A stretch of 32,659 nucleotides of DNA from Saccoglossus kowalevskii (lineage: Eukaryota > Hemichordata > Enteropneusta > Harrimaniidae): NCBI RefSeq assembly GCF_000003605.2, contig NW_003119186.1:1-32659 (forward strand), in the 5' to 3' direction. The translations under genes were made by a program, and so were the position numbers. The stretch's first letter is position 1, and every line of letters begins with the position of its first letter. The notes under the pieces were generated by a model, which did not search any database, was not told where the DNA came from, and saw only the letters and a list, made by a program, of their open reading frames with translations. Below, piece by piece: positions 1 through 8,969 of this stretch.

Positions 1-26
1 CATAGGATCGCCTTCCAATGTCATCG

Positions 27-98
27 TCCCATATGGTCTAGTGGTTAGGATTCGGCGCTTTCACCGCCAAGGCCCGGGTTCAATTCCCGGTGTGAGAA
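27..98 (+). tRNA. tRNA-Glu (UUC), acceptor mismatch
   Basis: Anticodon TTC. Differences: T27C (C27·A43 mismatch) and G70A (C3·A70 mismatch). A and B boxes are intact. The unit has a 226-bp long spacer and a near-identical twin at 11307. The acceptor defect makes function doubtful. Confidence 0.85.
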
Positions 99-324
99 CA
101 CCTGTTTTAGATTCCTGGTCAGTTGAACATCGCAGCTTGTACAAAATTCTCATAGACAATTTAATTAAAAGATATAAATTGGCCTCTCGTATTTGTCGGC
201 TTGCTAACAAGAGAATATATATAATTCACGACATTCAGTTCATGTCACGTCACGTCACAAGTATACGATTATATGCCTTACTTATGTGTTCCCGATAAAT
301 AGGAAACGACTTCATACGTCAACG
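99..324 (+). other. Long (L) spacer, example
   Basis: 226 bp between tRNAs. It starts with a T4 terminator at 105-108, then a shared AT-rich core with palindrome TTTAATTAAA, an alternating AT run (GAATATATATAATTC) and two copies of CACGT before CACAAGTATACG. It ends ACGTCAACG directly before the next tRNA. No gene or known element is recognised. L spacers mostly follow UUC copies. Confidence 0.8.
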
Positions 325-396
325 TCCCATATGGTCTAGTGGTTAGGATTTGGCGCTTTCACCGCTAAGGCCCGGGTTCAATTCCCGGTGTGGGAA
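325..396 (+). tRNA. tRNA-Glu (UUC), near consensus
   Basis: Anticodon TTC. The only change is C42T, which leaves a G28-T42 wobble, so every stem pairs. Promoter boxes match consensus. Twin at 11605. Likely a functional-type gene. Confidence 0.93.
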
Positions 397-620
397 CATC
401 TGTTTTAGATTCCTGGTCAGTTGAACATCGCAGCTTGTACAAAATTCTCATAGACAATTTAATTAAAAGATATAAATTGGCCTCTCGTATTTGTTGGCTT
501 GATTACAAGAGAATATATAATACTCGACATTCAGTTCATGTCACGTCACGTCACAAGTATCAGATTATATGCCTTACTTATGTGTTCCCGATAAATAGGA
601 AACGCCTTCATACGTCAACG

Positions 621-692
621 TCCCATATGATCTAGTGGTTAGGATTTGGCGCTCTCACCGCCATGGCCCGGGTTCATTTCCCGGTGTGAGAA
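621..692 (+). tRNA. tRNA-Glu (CUC), type P, divergent
   Basis: Anticodon CTC with the four linked type P changes: G10A in the A box, A44T, A58T in the T loop and B box, and G70A giving C3·A70. The spacer lacks two A's in ACAGAGAATAT. It may be a pseudogene. Confidence 0.8.
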
Positions 693-910
693 CACCAGTT
701 TTATATTCCTGGTCAGTTGAACATCGCAGCTTGTGCAACATTCTCATAGACAATTTAATTAAAAGATATAAATTGGCCTCTCGTATTTGTTGGCTTGATT
801 ACAGAGAATATATAATACTCGACATTCAGTTCATGTCACGTCACAAGTATCAGATTATATGCCTTACTTATGTGTTCCCGATAAATAGGAAACGCCTTCA
901 TACGTCAACG

Positions 911-982
911 TCCCATATGGTCTAGTGGTTAGGATTCGGCGCTTTCACCGCGAAGGCCCGGGTTCAATTCCCGGTGTGGGAA
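911..982 (+). tRNA. tRNA-Glu (UUC), type B weak anticodon stem
   Basis: Anticodon TTC. T27C with C42G removes the two outer anticodon-stem pairs (C27·A43, G28·G42), leaving three. Acceptor, D and T arms are intact, and both promoter boxes match. Confidence 0.87.
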
Positions 983-1208
983 CACCAGTTTTAGATTCCT
1001 GGTCAGTTGAACATCGCAGCTTGTACAAAATTCTCATAGACAATTTAATTAAAAGATATAAATTGGCCTCTCGTATTTGTTGGCTTGATTACAAGAGAAT
1101 ATATATAATTCATGACATTCAGTTCATGTCACGTCACGTCACAAGTATACGATTATATGCCTTACTTATGTGTTCCCGATAAATAGGAAACGCCTTCATA
1201 CGTCAACG

Positions 1209-1280
1209 TCCCATATGATCTAGTGGTTAGGATTTGGCGCTCTCACCGCCATGGCCCGGGTTCGTTTCCCGGTGTGAAAA
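1209..1280 (+). pseudogene. tRNA-Glu (CUC) pseudogene, type P2
   Basis: Type P changes plus A57G and G71A. The 3' strand TGTGAAA cannot pair with C2 or C3. The B box reads GGTTCGTTTCC, without A58. Same form as 9268, 23386 and 25640. Confidence 0.75.
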
Positions 1281-1499
1281 CACCAGTTTTATATTCCTGG
1301 TCAGGTGAACATCGCAGCTTGTACAACATTCTCATAGACAATTTAATTAAAAGATATAAATTGGCCTCTCGTATTTGTTGGCTTGATTACAAGAGAATAT
1401 ATAATACTCGACATTCAGTTCATGTCACGTCACAAGTATCAGATTATATGCCTTACTTATGTGTTCCCGATAAATAGGAAACGCCTTCATACGTCAACG

Positions 1500-1571
1500 T
1501 CCCATATGATCTAGTGGTTAGGATTTGGCGCTCTCACCGCCATGGCCCGGGTTCATTTCCCGGTGTGAGAA
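1500..1571 (+). tRNA. tRNA-Glu (CUC), type P, divergent
   Basis: Plain type P body. Its spacer carries the marker TTGAGTACAAG with TATTATCCTCG, shared with the spacers after 6653, 13962 and 23386, which marks a common ancestor unit. Confidence 0.8.
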
Positions 1572-1790
1572 CACCAGTTTTATATTCCTGGTCAGTTGAA
1601 CATCGCAGCTTGTACAACATTCTCATAGACAATTTAATTAAAAGATATAAATTGGCCTCTCGTATTTGTTGGCTTGAGTACAAGAGAATATATTATCCTC
1701 GACATTCAGTTCATGTCACGTCACAAGTATCAGATTATATGCCTTACTTATGTGTTCCCAATAAATAGGAAACGCCTTCATACGTCAACC

Positions 1791-1862
1791 TCCCATATGA
1801 TCTAGTGGTTAGGATTTGGCGCTCTCACCGCCATGGCCCGGGTTCATTTCCCGGTGTGAGAA
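1791..1862 (+). tRNA. tRNA-Glu (CUC), type P, divergent
   Basis: Plain type P body, followed by TATTGCTGG (C to G) as at 9850, 19685 and 23677. The rest of the spacer (AAAAAATATAAATT, CACATCAGAAG) matches that after 3828, so the unit is a recombinant. Confidence 0.8.
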
Positions 1863-2080
1863 CACCAGTTTTATATTGCTGGTCAGTTGAACATCGCAGC
1901 TTGTACAAAATTCTCAGAGACAATTTAATTAAAAAATATAAATTGGCCTCTCGTATTTGTTGTCACATCAGAAGAGAATATATAATACTCGACATTCAGT
2001 TCATGTCACGTCACAAGTATCAGATTATATGCTTTACTTATGTGTTCCCGATAAATAGGAAACGCCTTCATACGTCAACA

Positions 2081-2152
2081 TCCCATATGGTCTAGTGGTT
2101 AGGATTTGGTGCTCTCACCGCCAAGGCCCGGTTTCAATTCCCGGTGTGGGAA
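2081..2152 (+). pseudogene. tRNA-Glu (CUC), B-box defect
   Basis: C30T gives a T30-G40 wobble. G53T breaks the G53-C61 pair and turns B-box GGTTC into GTTTC. The acceptor is intact. A short (S) spacer follows. Identical tRNA at 4118. Confidence 0.72.
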
Positions 2153-2366
2153 CACCAGTTTTATATTCCTTGTCAGTTGAACATCGCAGCTTGTACAACA
2201 TTCTCATAGACAATTTAATTAAATGATATAAATTGGCCTCTCGTATTTGTTGGCTTGATTACAAGAGAATATGTAATACACGACGTGCAGTTCATGTCAG
2301 AAGTATCCGATTGCATGCTATACTTGTGTTTTCCCGATAAATAGGAAACGCCTACAAATGTCATCG

Positions 2367-2438
2367 TCCCATATGGTCTAGTGGTTAGGATTTGGCGCTT
2401 TCACCGCCAAGGCCCGGGTTCAATTCCCGGTGTGTGAA
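2367..2438 (+). tRNA. tRNA-Glu (UUC), acceptor mismatch
   Basis: Anticodon TTC. The only change is G70T, which leaves C3·T70. Promoter boxes are intact. The same tRNA occurs at 4404 and 31928. Confidence 0.85.
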
Positions 2439-2664
2439 CACCTGTTTTAGATTCCTGGTCAGTTGAACATCGCAGCTTGTACAACATTCTCATAGACAAT
2501 TTAATTAAATGATATAAATTGGCCTCTCGTATATGTTGGCTTGATTACAAGAGAATATATATAATTCACGACATTCAGTTCATGTCACGTCACGTCACAA
2601 GTAATCGATTATATGCCTTACTTATGTGTTCCCGATAAATAGGAAACACCTTCATATGTCAACG

Positions 2665-2736
2665 TCCCATATGATATAGTGGTTAGGATTTGGCCCTCTC
2701 ACCGCCATGGCCCGGGTTCATTTCCCGGTGTGAGAA
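2665..2736 (+). pseudogene. tRNA-Glu (CUC) pseudogene, type P with extra stem breaks
   Basis: Type P plus C12A (D stem A12·G23, A box TGATATAGTGG) and G31C (C31·C39 closing the anticodon loop). Four arms are damaged. Copy at 32226. Confidence 0.75.
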
Positions 2737-2955
2737 CACCAGTTTTATATTCCTGGTCAGTTGAACATCGCAGCTTGTACAACATTCCCATAGACAATTT
2801 AATTAAAAGATATAAATTGGCCTCTCATATTTGTTGGATTGATTACAAGACAATATATAATACTCGACATTCAGTTCATGTCACGTCACAAGTATCAGAT
2901 TATATGCCTTACTTATGTGTTCCCGATAAATAGGAAACGCCTTCAGACGACAACG

Positions 2956-3027
2956 TCCCATATGGTCTAGTGGTCATGATTTTGCGCTCTCACCGCCATG
3001 ACCCGGGTTCATTTCCCGGTGTGAGAA
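2956..3027 (+). pseudogene. tRNA-Glu (CUC) pseudogene, type T
   Basis: T20aC, G22T, G28T, A44T, G46A, A58T and G70A. Mismatches fall in the D, anticodon and acceptor stems. G10 is retained. Copies at 30760 and 32517. Confidence 0.75.
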
Positions 3028-3245
3028 CACCTGTTTTAGATTCCTGGTCAGTTGAACATCGCAGCTGGTACAACATTCTCATAGGCAATTTAATTAAAAG
3101 ATATAAATTGGCCTCTCGTATTTGTTGTCTCATCAGAAGAGAATATATAATACTCGGCATTCAGTTCATGTCACGTCACAAGTATCAGATTATATGCCTT
3201 ACTTATGTGTTCCCGATAAATAGGAAACGCCTTCATACGTCAACG

Positions 3246-3317
3246 TCCCATATGATCTAGTGGTTAGGATTTGGCGCTCTCACCGCCAAGGCCCGGGTTC
3301 AATTCCCGGTGTGGGAA
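3246..3317 (+). tRNA. tRNA-Glu (CUC), type C10
   Basis: Anticodon CTC. The only change is G10A, giving an A10-T25 Watson-Crick pair but altering the A box to TGATCTAGTGG. All stems pair and A58 is present. The spacer is a hybrid: M-like 5' part with S-like 3' end. Confidence 0.91.
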
Positions 3318-3536
3318 CACCTGTTTTATATTCCTGGTCAGTTGAACATCGCAGCTTGTACAACATTCTCATAGAAAATTTAATTAAATGATATAAATTG
3401 GCCTCTCGTATTTATTGGGTCGATCACAAGAGAATATATAATACTCGACATTCAGTTCATGTCACGTCACAAGTATCTGATTATATGCCTTACTTATGTT
3501 TTCCCGATAAATAGGAAACGCCTTCAAATGTTATCG

Positions 3537-3608
3537 TCCCATATGGTCTAGTGGTTAGGATTTGGCGCTCTCACCGCGAAGGTCCGGGTTCAATTCCCGG
3601 TGTGGGAA
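3537..3608 (+). tRNA. tRNA-Glu (CUC), one anticodon-stem mismatch
   Basis: C42G (G28·G42) and C48T in the variable region. Acceptor, T arm and both boxes are intact. The hybrid spacer contains AAGGGAATATAGAATAC and CACATCAC, as after 7526 and 13373. Confidence 0.86.
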
Positions 3609-3827
3609 CACCAGTTTTATATTCCTGGTCAGTTGAACATCGCAGCTTGTACAACATTCTCATAGAAAATTTAATTAAATGATATAAATTGGCCTCTCGT
3701 ATTTGTTGGCTCGATCACAAGGGAATATAGAATACTCGACATTCAGTTCATGTCACATCACAAGTATCCGATTGCATGCCATACTTGTGTTTTCCCGATA
3801 AATAGGAAACGCCTTCAAATGTCATCG

Positions 3828-3899
3828 TCCCATATGGTCTAGTGGTTAGGATTTGGCGCTCTCACCGCCAAGGCCCGGGTTCAATTCCCGGTGTGGGAA
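3828..3899 (+). tRNA. tRNA-Glu (CUC), type C intact
   Basis: Differs from the UUC consensus only at base 34 (T to C). All stems pair and both promoter boxes are consensus. One of the best CUC genes in the window. Confidence 0.95.
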
Positions 3900-4117
3900 C
3901 ACCTGTTTTAGATTCCTGGTCAGTTGAACATCGCAGCTTGTACAAAATTCTCAGAGACAATTTAATTAAAAAATATAAATTGGCCTCTCGTATTTGTTGT
4001 CACATCAGAAGAGAATATATAATACTCGACATTCAGTTCATGTCACGTCACAAGTATCAGATTATATGCTTTACTTATGTGTTCCCGATAAATAGGAAAC
4101 GCCTTCATACGTCAACA

Positions 4118-4189
4118 TCCCATATGGTCTAGTGGTTAGGATTTGGTGCTCTCACCGCCAAGGCCCGGTTTCAATTCCCGGTGTGGGAA
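4118..4189 (+). pseudogene. tRNA-Glu (CUC), B-box defect
   Basis: Identical to the copy at 2081: C30T wobble and G53T, which destroys the first B-box G pair. It lies in a segment duplicated with a 2037-bp offset. Confidence 0.72.
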
Positions 4190-4403
4190 CACCAGTTTTA
4201 TATTCCTTGTCAGTTGAACATCGCAGCTTGTACAACATTCTCATAGACAATTTAATTAAATGATATAAATTGGCCTCTCGTATTTGTTGGCTTGATTACA
4301 AGAGAATATGTAATACACGACGTGCAGTTCATGTCAGAAGTATCCGATTGCATGCTATACTTGTGTTTTCCCGATAAATAGGAAACGCCTACAAATGTCA
4401 TCG

Positions 4404-4475
4404 TCCCATATGGTCTAGTGGTTAGGATTTGGCGCTTTCACCGCCAAGGCCCGGGTTCAATTCCCGGTGTGTGAA
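4404..4475 (+). tRNA. tRNA-Glu (UUC), acceptor mismatch
   Basis: G70T only (C3·T70), as at 2367. Long spacer with two CACGT motifs. Confidence 0.85.
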
Positions 4476-4701
4476 CACCTGTTTTAGATTCCTGGTCAGT
4501 TGAACATCGCAGCTTGTACAACATTCTCATAGACAATTTAATTAAATGATATAAATTGGCCTCTCGTATATGTTGGCTTGATTACAAGAGAATATATATA
4601 ATTCACGACATTCAGTTCATGTCACGTCACGTCACAAGTATCCGATTATATGCCTTACTTATGTGTTCCCGATAAATAGGAAACGCCTTCATAGGACAAC
4701 G

Positions 4702-4773
4702 TCCCATATGGCCTAGTGGTCATGATTTCGCGCTCTCACCGCCATGACCAAGGTTCATTTCCCGGTGTGGGAA
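4702..4773 (+). pseudogene. tRNA-Glu (CUC) pseudogene, type T
   Basis: T11C, T20aC, G22T, G28C, A44T, G46A, C50A, G51A and A58T. Two T-stem pairs are lost (CAAGG against CCCGG), plus D-stem and anticodon-stem breaks. The acceptor is intact. Followed directly by an identical copy. Confidence 0.75.
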
Positions 4774-4991
4774 CACCTGTTTTAGATTCCTGGTCAGTTG
4801 AACATCGCAGCTTGTACAAAATTCTCATAGACAATTTAATTAAAAGATATAAATTGGCCTCTCGTATTTGTTGTCTCATCAGAAGAGAATATATAATACT
4901 CGACATTCAGTTCATGTCACGTCACAAGTATACGATTATATGCCTTACTTATGTGTTCCCGATACATATGAAACGCCTTCATAGGACAACG

Positions 4992-5063
4992 TCCCATATG
5001 GCCTAGTGGTCATGATTTCGCGCTCTCACCGCCATGACCAAGGTTCATTTCCCGGTGTGGGAA
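4992..5063 (+). pseudogene. tRNA-Glu (CUC) pseudogene, type T
   Basis: Identical in sequence to the tRNA at 4702, the adjacent unit 290 bp upstream, so the pair is a recent local duplication. The spacer leads into the first truncated unit. Confidence 0.75.
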
Positions 5064-5252
5064 CACCAGTTTTATATTCCTGGTCAGTTGAACATTGCAG
5101 CTTGTACAAAATTCTCATAGACAATTTAATTAAAAGATATAAATTGGCCTCTCGTATTTGTTGGCTCGATCACAAGAGAATATAGAATACTCGACATTCA
5201 GTTCATGTCACGTCACAAGTATCCGATTATATGCCTTAATATCCGATTATAT

Positions 5253-5273
5253 GTTCAGTTCCCGGTGTGGGAA
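5253..5273 (+). pseudogene. Truncated tRNA-Glu, 3' 21 nt only
   Basis: Only G53 to A73 remains, with A58G (TTCAGTT). The A box, anticodon arm and half of the B box are gone. TATCCGATTATATG occurs at 5220-5233 and again at 5240-5253, ending at the junction. A copy of this segment is at 29932. Confidence 0.88.
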
Positions 5274-5497
5274 CATCTGTTTTAGATTCCTGGTCAGTTC
5301 AACATCGCAGCTTGTACAAAATTCTCATAAACAATTTAATTAAAAGATATAAATTGGCCCCTCGTATTTGTTGGCTTGATTACAAGAGAATATATAATAC
5401 TGGACATTCAGTTCATGTCACGTCATGTCACAAGTATCAGATTATATGCCTTACTTATGTGTTCCCGATAAATAGGAAACGCCTTCATACGTCAACG

Positions 5498-5569
5498 TCC
5501 CATATTGTCTAGTGGTTAGGATTTGGCGCTTTCACCGCCAAGGCCCGGGTTCAATTCTCGGTGTGGGAA
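5498..5569 (+). tRNA. tRNA-Glu (UUC), minor changes
   Basis: G9T beside the A box (TTGTCTAGTGG) and C62T (G52-T62 wobble). All stems pair. Copy at 30177 within a duplicated block. Confidence 0.87.
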
Positions 5570-5790
5570 CATCTGTTTTAGATTCCTGGTCAGTTCAACA
5601 TCGCAGCTTGTACAAAATTCTCATAGACAATTTAATTAAAAGATATAAATTGGCCTCTCGTATTTGTTGGCTTGATTACAAGAGAATATATATAGTACTC
5701 GACATTCAGTTCATGTCACGTCACAAGTATCAGATTATATGCCTTACTTATGTGTTCCTGATAAATAGGAAACGCCTTCATACGTCAACG

Positions 5791-5862
5791 TCCCATATGG
5801 TCTAGTGGATAGGATTTGGCGCTCTCACTGCCAAGGCCCGGGTTCAATTCCCGGTGTGGGAA
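5791..5862 (+). tRNA. tRNA-Glu (CUC), minor changes
   Basis: T20A in the D loop and C39T (G31-T39 wobble). Otherwise consensus. Its spacer has the unusual GCAGATTGTATGACATTC. Copy at 30470. Confidence 0.89.
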
Positions 5863-6082
5863 CACCTGTTTTAGATTCCTGGTCAGTTGAACATCGCAGA
5901 TTGTATGACATTCTCATAGACAATTTAATTAAAAGATATAAATTGTGCCTCTCGTATTTGTTGGCTCGATCACAAGAGAATATAGAATACTCGACATTCA
6001 GTTCATGTCACGTCACAAGTATCCGATTAAATGCCTTACTTATGTGTTCCCGATAAATAGGAAACGCCTTCATACGTCAACA

Positions 6083-6154
6083 TCCTATATGGTCTAGTGG
6101 TTAGGATTTGGCGCTCTCACCGCCAAGGCCCGGGTTAAATTCTCGGTGTGGGAA
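6083..6154 (+). pseudogene. tRNA-Glu (CUC), T-loop defect
   Basis: C4T (wobble with G69), C56A and C62T. C56 is nearly invariant and pairs with G19 in tertiary structure, and it lies in the B box (GGTTAAATTCT). An S spacer follows. Confidence 0.72.
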
Positions 6155-6366
6155 CACCTGTTTTAGATTCCTGGTCAGTTGAACATCGCAGCTTTACAAA
6201 ATTCTCAGAGACAATTTAATTAAAAAATATAAATTGGCCTCTCGTATTTGTTGTCTCATCAGAAGAGAATATATAATACACGACGTGCAGTTCATGTCAG
6301 AAGTAGCCGATTGCATGCCATACTTGTGTTTTCCCGATAAATAGGAAATGCCTTCATACGTCAACA

Positions 6367-6438
6367 TCCCATATGGTCTAGTGGTTAGGATTTGGCGCTC
6401 TCACCGCCGAGGCCCGGGTTCAATTCCCGGTGTGGGAA
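6367..6438 (+). tRNA. tRNA-Glu (CUC), intact
   Basis: CUC on the consensus body with A43G, a T27-G43 wobble. Promoter boxes are consensus. S spacer. Confidence 0.94.
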
Positions 6439-6652
6439 CACCAGTTTTATGTTCCTGGTCAGTTGAACATCGCAGCTTGTATACAATTCTCAGAGACAAT
6501 TTAATTAAATGATATAAATTGGCCTCTCGTATTTGTTGGCTTGATTACAAGAGAATATGTAATACACGACGTGCAGTTCATGTCAGAAGTATCCGATTGC
6601 ATGCCATACTTGTGTTTTCCCGATAAATAGGAATCGCCTTCCAATGTCATCG
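6439..6652 (+). other. Short (S) spacer, example
   Basis: 214 bp. The region from AGAATATGTAATACACGACG on differs from other spacers: CACGT repeats are absent, replaced by ATGTCAGAAGTATCCG, ATTGCATGCC and a second TTTT in GTGTTTTCCCG just before the AAATAGGAA box. S spacers mostly follow CUC copies. No gene seen. Confidence 0.8.
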
Positions 6653-6724
6653 TCCCATATGGTCTAGTGGTTAGGATTCGGCGCTTTCACCGCGAAGGCC
6701 CGGGTTCAATTCCCGGTGTGGGAA
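6653..6724 (+). tRNA. tRNA-Glu (UUC), type B
   Basis: T27C and C42G as at 911. Unusually for type B it is followed by a medium spacer with the GAGTACAAG/TATTATCC marker normally linked to type P, so the unit is a likely recombinant. Confidence 0.87.
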
Positions 6725-6950
6725 CACCTGTTTTAGATTCCTGGTCAGTTGAACATCGCAGCTTGTACAACATTCTCATAGACAATTTAATTAAAAGATA
6801 TAAATTGGCCTCTCGTATTTGTTGGCTTGAGTACAAGAGAATATATTATCCTCGACATTCAGTTCATGTCACGTCACAAGTATCAGATTATATGCCTTAC
6901 TTATGTGTTCCCGATAAATAGGAAACGCCTTCATACGTCAACGTCCCATA

Positions 6951-6961
6951 TGGTCTAGTGG
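6951..6961 (+). promoter_or_regulatory. RNA polymerase III A box (reference copy)
   Basis: TGGTCTAGTGG fits the general A-box pattern TRGYNNARNGG. Types C10, D and P carry A at the third base (G10A). Confidence 0.88.
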
Positions 6962-6993
6962 TTAGGATTTGGCGCTTTCACCGCCAAGGCCCG

Positions 6994-7004
6994 GGTTCAA
7001 TTCC
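6994..7004 (+). promoter_or_regulatory. RNA polymerase III B box (reference copy)
   Basis: GGTTCAATTCC fits the general B-box pattern GGTTCRANNCC. Type P carries GGTTCATTTCC, losing the conserved A58. Confidence 0.88.
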
Positions 7005-7015
7005 CGGTGTGGGAA

Positions 7016-7234
7016 CATCTGTTTTAGATTCCTGGTCAGTTGAACATCGCAGCTTGTACAAAATTATCATAGACAATTTAATTAAAAGATATAAATTGGC
7101 CTCAAGTATTTGTTGGCTTGATTACAAGAGAATATATAATACTCGACTTTCAGTTCATGTCACGTCACAAGTATCAGATTATATGCCTTACTTATGTGTT
7201 CCCGATAAATAGGAAACGCCTTCATACGTCAACG
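7016..7234 (+). other. Medium (M) spacer, example
   Basis: 219 bp giving the 291-bp period. It has AATATATAATACTCGACATT and a single extra-less CACGT run (ATGTCACGTCACAAGTATC), with no internal TTTT after the terminator. Most M spacers follow type P copies. Confidence 0.78.
7022..7025 (+). terminator. RNA polymerase III T4 terminator (reference copy)
   Basis: TTTT begins 7 nt after A73. The same spacing holds in nearly all units. Exceptions: lost after 12270 and 14610; 8 nt after 26589. Confidence 0.85.
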
Positions 7235-7306
7235 TCCCATATGATCTAGTGGTTAGGATTTGGCGCTCTCACCGCCATGGCCCGGGTTCATTTCCCGGTG
7301 TGAGAA
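7235..7306 (+). tRNA. tRNA-Glu (CUC), type P, divergent
   Basis: Plain type P with the commonest M spacer; this unit is close to the majority sequence of the whole array. Confidence 0.8.
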
Positions 7307-7525
7307 CACCAGTTTTATATTCCTGGTCAGTTGAACATCGCAGCTTGTACAACATTCTCATAGACAATTTAATTAAAAGATATAAATTGGCCTCTCGTAT
7401 TTGTTGGCTTGATTACAAGAGAATATATAATACTCGACATTCAGTTCATGTCACGTCACAAGTATCAGATTATATGCCTTACTTATGTGTTCCCGATAAA
7501 TAGGAAACGCCTTCATACGTCAACG

Positions 7526-7597
7526 TCCCATATGATCTAGTGGTTAGGATTTGGCGCTCTCACCGCCAAGGCCCGGGTTCAATTCCCGGTGTGGGAA
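7526..7597 (+). tRNA. tRNA-Glu (CUC), type C10
   Basis: G10A only, all stems paired. Hybrid spacer as after 3537. Matches 13373 at a 5847-bp offset, including the next unit's G9A. Confidence 0.91.
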
Positions 7598-7816
7598 CAC
7601 CTGTTTTATATTCCTGGTCAGTTGAACATCGCAGCTTGTACAACATTCTCATAGAAAATTTAATTAAATGATATAAATTGGCCTCTCGTATTTGTTGGCT
7701 CGATCACAAGGGAATATAGAATACTCGACATTCAGTTCATGTCACATCACAAGTATCCGATTGCATGCCATACTTGTGTTTTCCCGATAAATAGGAAACG
7801 CCTTCAAATGTCATCG

Positions 7817-7888
7817 TCCCATATAGTCTAGTGGTTAGGATTTGGCGCTCTCACCGCCAAGGCCCGGGTTCAATTCCCGGTGTGGGAA
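7817..7888 (+). tRNA. tRNA-Glu (CUC), G9A
   Basis: CUC on the consensus body with G9A beside the A box. All stems pair. Confidence 0.91.
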
Positions 7889-8107
7889 CATCTGTTTTAG
7901 ATTCCTGGTCAGTTGAACATCGCAGCTTGTACAAAATTATCATAGACAATTTAATTAAAAGATATAAATTGGCCTCAAGTATTTGTTGGCTTGATTACAA
8001 GAGAATATATAATACTCGACATTCAGTTCATGTCACGTCACAAGTATCAGATTATATGCCTTACTTATGTGTTCCCCATAAATAGGAAACGCCTTCATAC
8101 GTCAACG

Positions 8108-8179
8108 TCCCATATGATCTAGTGGTTAGGATTTGGCGCTCTCACTGCCATGGCCCGGGTTCATTTCCCGGTGTGAGAA
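8108..8179 (+). tRNA. tRNA-Glu (CUC), type P, divergent
   Basis: Type P plus C39T (G31-T39 wobble). Confidence 0.78.
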
Positions 8180-8398
8180 CACCAGTTTTATATTCCTGGT
8201 CAGTTGAACATCGCAGCTTGTACAACATTCTCATAGACAATTTAATTAAAAGATATAAATTGGCCTCTCGTATTTGTTGGCTTGATTACAAGAGAATATA
8301 TAATACTCGACATTCAGTTCATGTCACGTCACAAGTATCAGATTATATGCCTTACTTATGTGTTCCCGATAAATAGGAAACGCCTTCATACGTCAACG

Positions 8399-8470
8399 TC
8401 CCATATGATCTAGTGGTTAGGATTTGGCGCTCTCACCGCCATGGCCCGGGTTCAATTCCCGGTGTGGGAA
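8399..8470 (+). tRNA. tRNA-Glu (CUC), type D
   Basis: G10A and A44T without the A58T and G70A seen in type P. All stems pair and the B box is intact. S spacer with AGTAGCCGATTG. Confidence 0.91.
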
Positions 8471-8684
8471 CACCAGTTTTATATTCCTGGTCAGTTGAAC
8501 ATCGCAGCTTGTATACAATTCTCAGAGACAATTTAATTAAAAGATATAAATTGGCCTCTCGTATTTGTTGGCTTGATTACAAGAGAATATGTAATACACG
8601 ACGTGCAGTTCATGTCAGAAGTAGCCGATTGCATGCCATACTTGTGTTTTCCCGATAAATAGGAAATGCCTTCATACGTCAACA

Positions 8685-8756
8685 TCCCATATGGTCTAGT
8701 GGTTAGGATTTGGCGCTCTCACCGCCAAGGCCCGGGTTCAATTCCCGGTGTGGGAA
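8685..8756 (+). tRNA. tRNA-Glu (CUC), type C intact
   Basis: Only base 34 differs from the UUC consensus. S spacer leading to a type B unit. Same arrangement at 14539. Confidence 0.95.
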
Positions 8757-8969
8757 CACCAGTTTTATATTCCTGGTCAGTTGAACATCGCAGCTTGTAT
8801 ACAATTCTCAGAGACAATTTAATTAAAAGATATAAATTGGCCTCTCGTATTTGTTGCCTTATTACAAGAGAATATGTAATACACGACGTGCAGTTCATGT
8901 CAGAAGTATCCGATTGCATGCCATACTTGTGTTTTCCCGATAAATAGGAATCGCCTTCCAATGTCATCG

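Larger units (their letters stand above)
5..735 (+). repeat. Segment duplicated at about 11285-12015
   Basis: The units at 27, 325 and 621 match 11307, 11605 and 11901 at a constant +11280. Shared private variants: GTCGGCTTGCTAACAAG, AAACGACTTC, C42T. Edges are approximate. Confidence 0.8.
1908..2640 (+). repeat. Segment duplicated at about 3945-4677
   Basis: Constant +2037. Shared variants: AAAAAATATAAATT, CACATCAG, G53T tRNA, G70T tRNA, CGCCTACAAATG. Edges approximate. Confidence 0.8.
2270..3098 (+). repeat. Segment duplicated at about 31831-32659 (window end)
   Basis: Constant +29561 over three successive tRNAs (G70T, C12A/G31C, type T). The match continues to the last base of the window apart from one missing A, so the true copy may extend further. 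Confidence 0.8.
5176..5915 (+). repeat. Segment duplicated at about 29855-30594
   Basis: Constant +24679 across a truncated unit and the tRNAs at 5498 and 5791, with shared private changes ACTGGACATTC, GTCATGTCAC and TATATAGTACTCG. Confidence 0.82.
6944..7015 (+). tRNA. tRNA-Glu (UUC), type U consensus
   Basis: Exact array consensus: anticodon TTC with all stems paired (T6-G67, plus G10-T25 and T13-G22 in the D stem, as wobbles). Used here as the reference body. The spacer has private changes (CTCAAGTATTTG, AATTATCATAG) shared with the unit at 7817. Confidence 0.97.

Noticed and set aside
99-324. A second RNA gene (such as 5S rRNA or an snRNA) in the spacer
   Set aside because: No 5S internal control region, Sm site or other recognisable structure was seen in any spacer class.
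635-925. Repeated + strand open frames of about 80-100 codons, one in most units
   Set aside because: The frames open at a GTG inside the tRNA A box and run through the tRNA and spacer; they stop at TAA in CGATAAAT or at TAG in the next tRNA. They recur because 291 is a multiple of three, and the unit copies are paralogues, not independent evidence. No ATG at the recurrent start, no domain and no signal of coding constraint: indels and spacer types shift the C-terminal part freely.
5253-5273. 21-nt remnants as retro-inserted 3' tRNA fragments or retroelement primer-binding sites
   Set aside because: The remnant continues directly into the normal genomic 3' flank (CACCTG or CATCTG then TTTT) with no CCA, LTR or target-site duplication. 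An internal deletion of an array unit explains it.
8719-8967. Minus-strand open frames of about 82 codons at S-spacer units, ending in a PTPGIEPGPWR-like tail
   Set aside because: The tail is the antisense of the tRNA T arm and acceptor. Such peptides are typical artefacts of tRNA-containing DNA. Seen only where the S spacer happens to lack stops.
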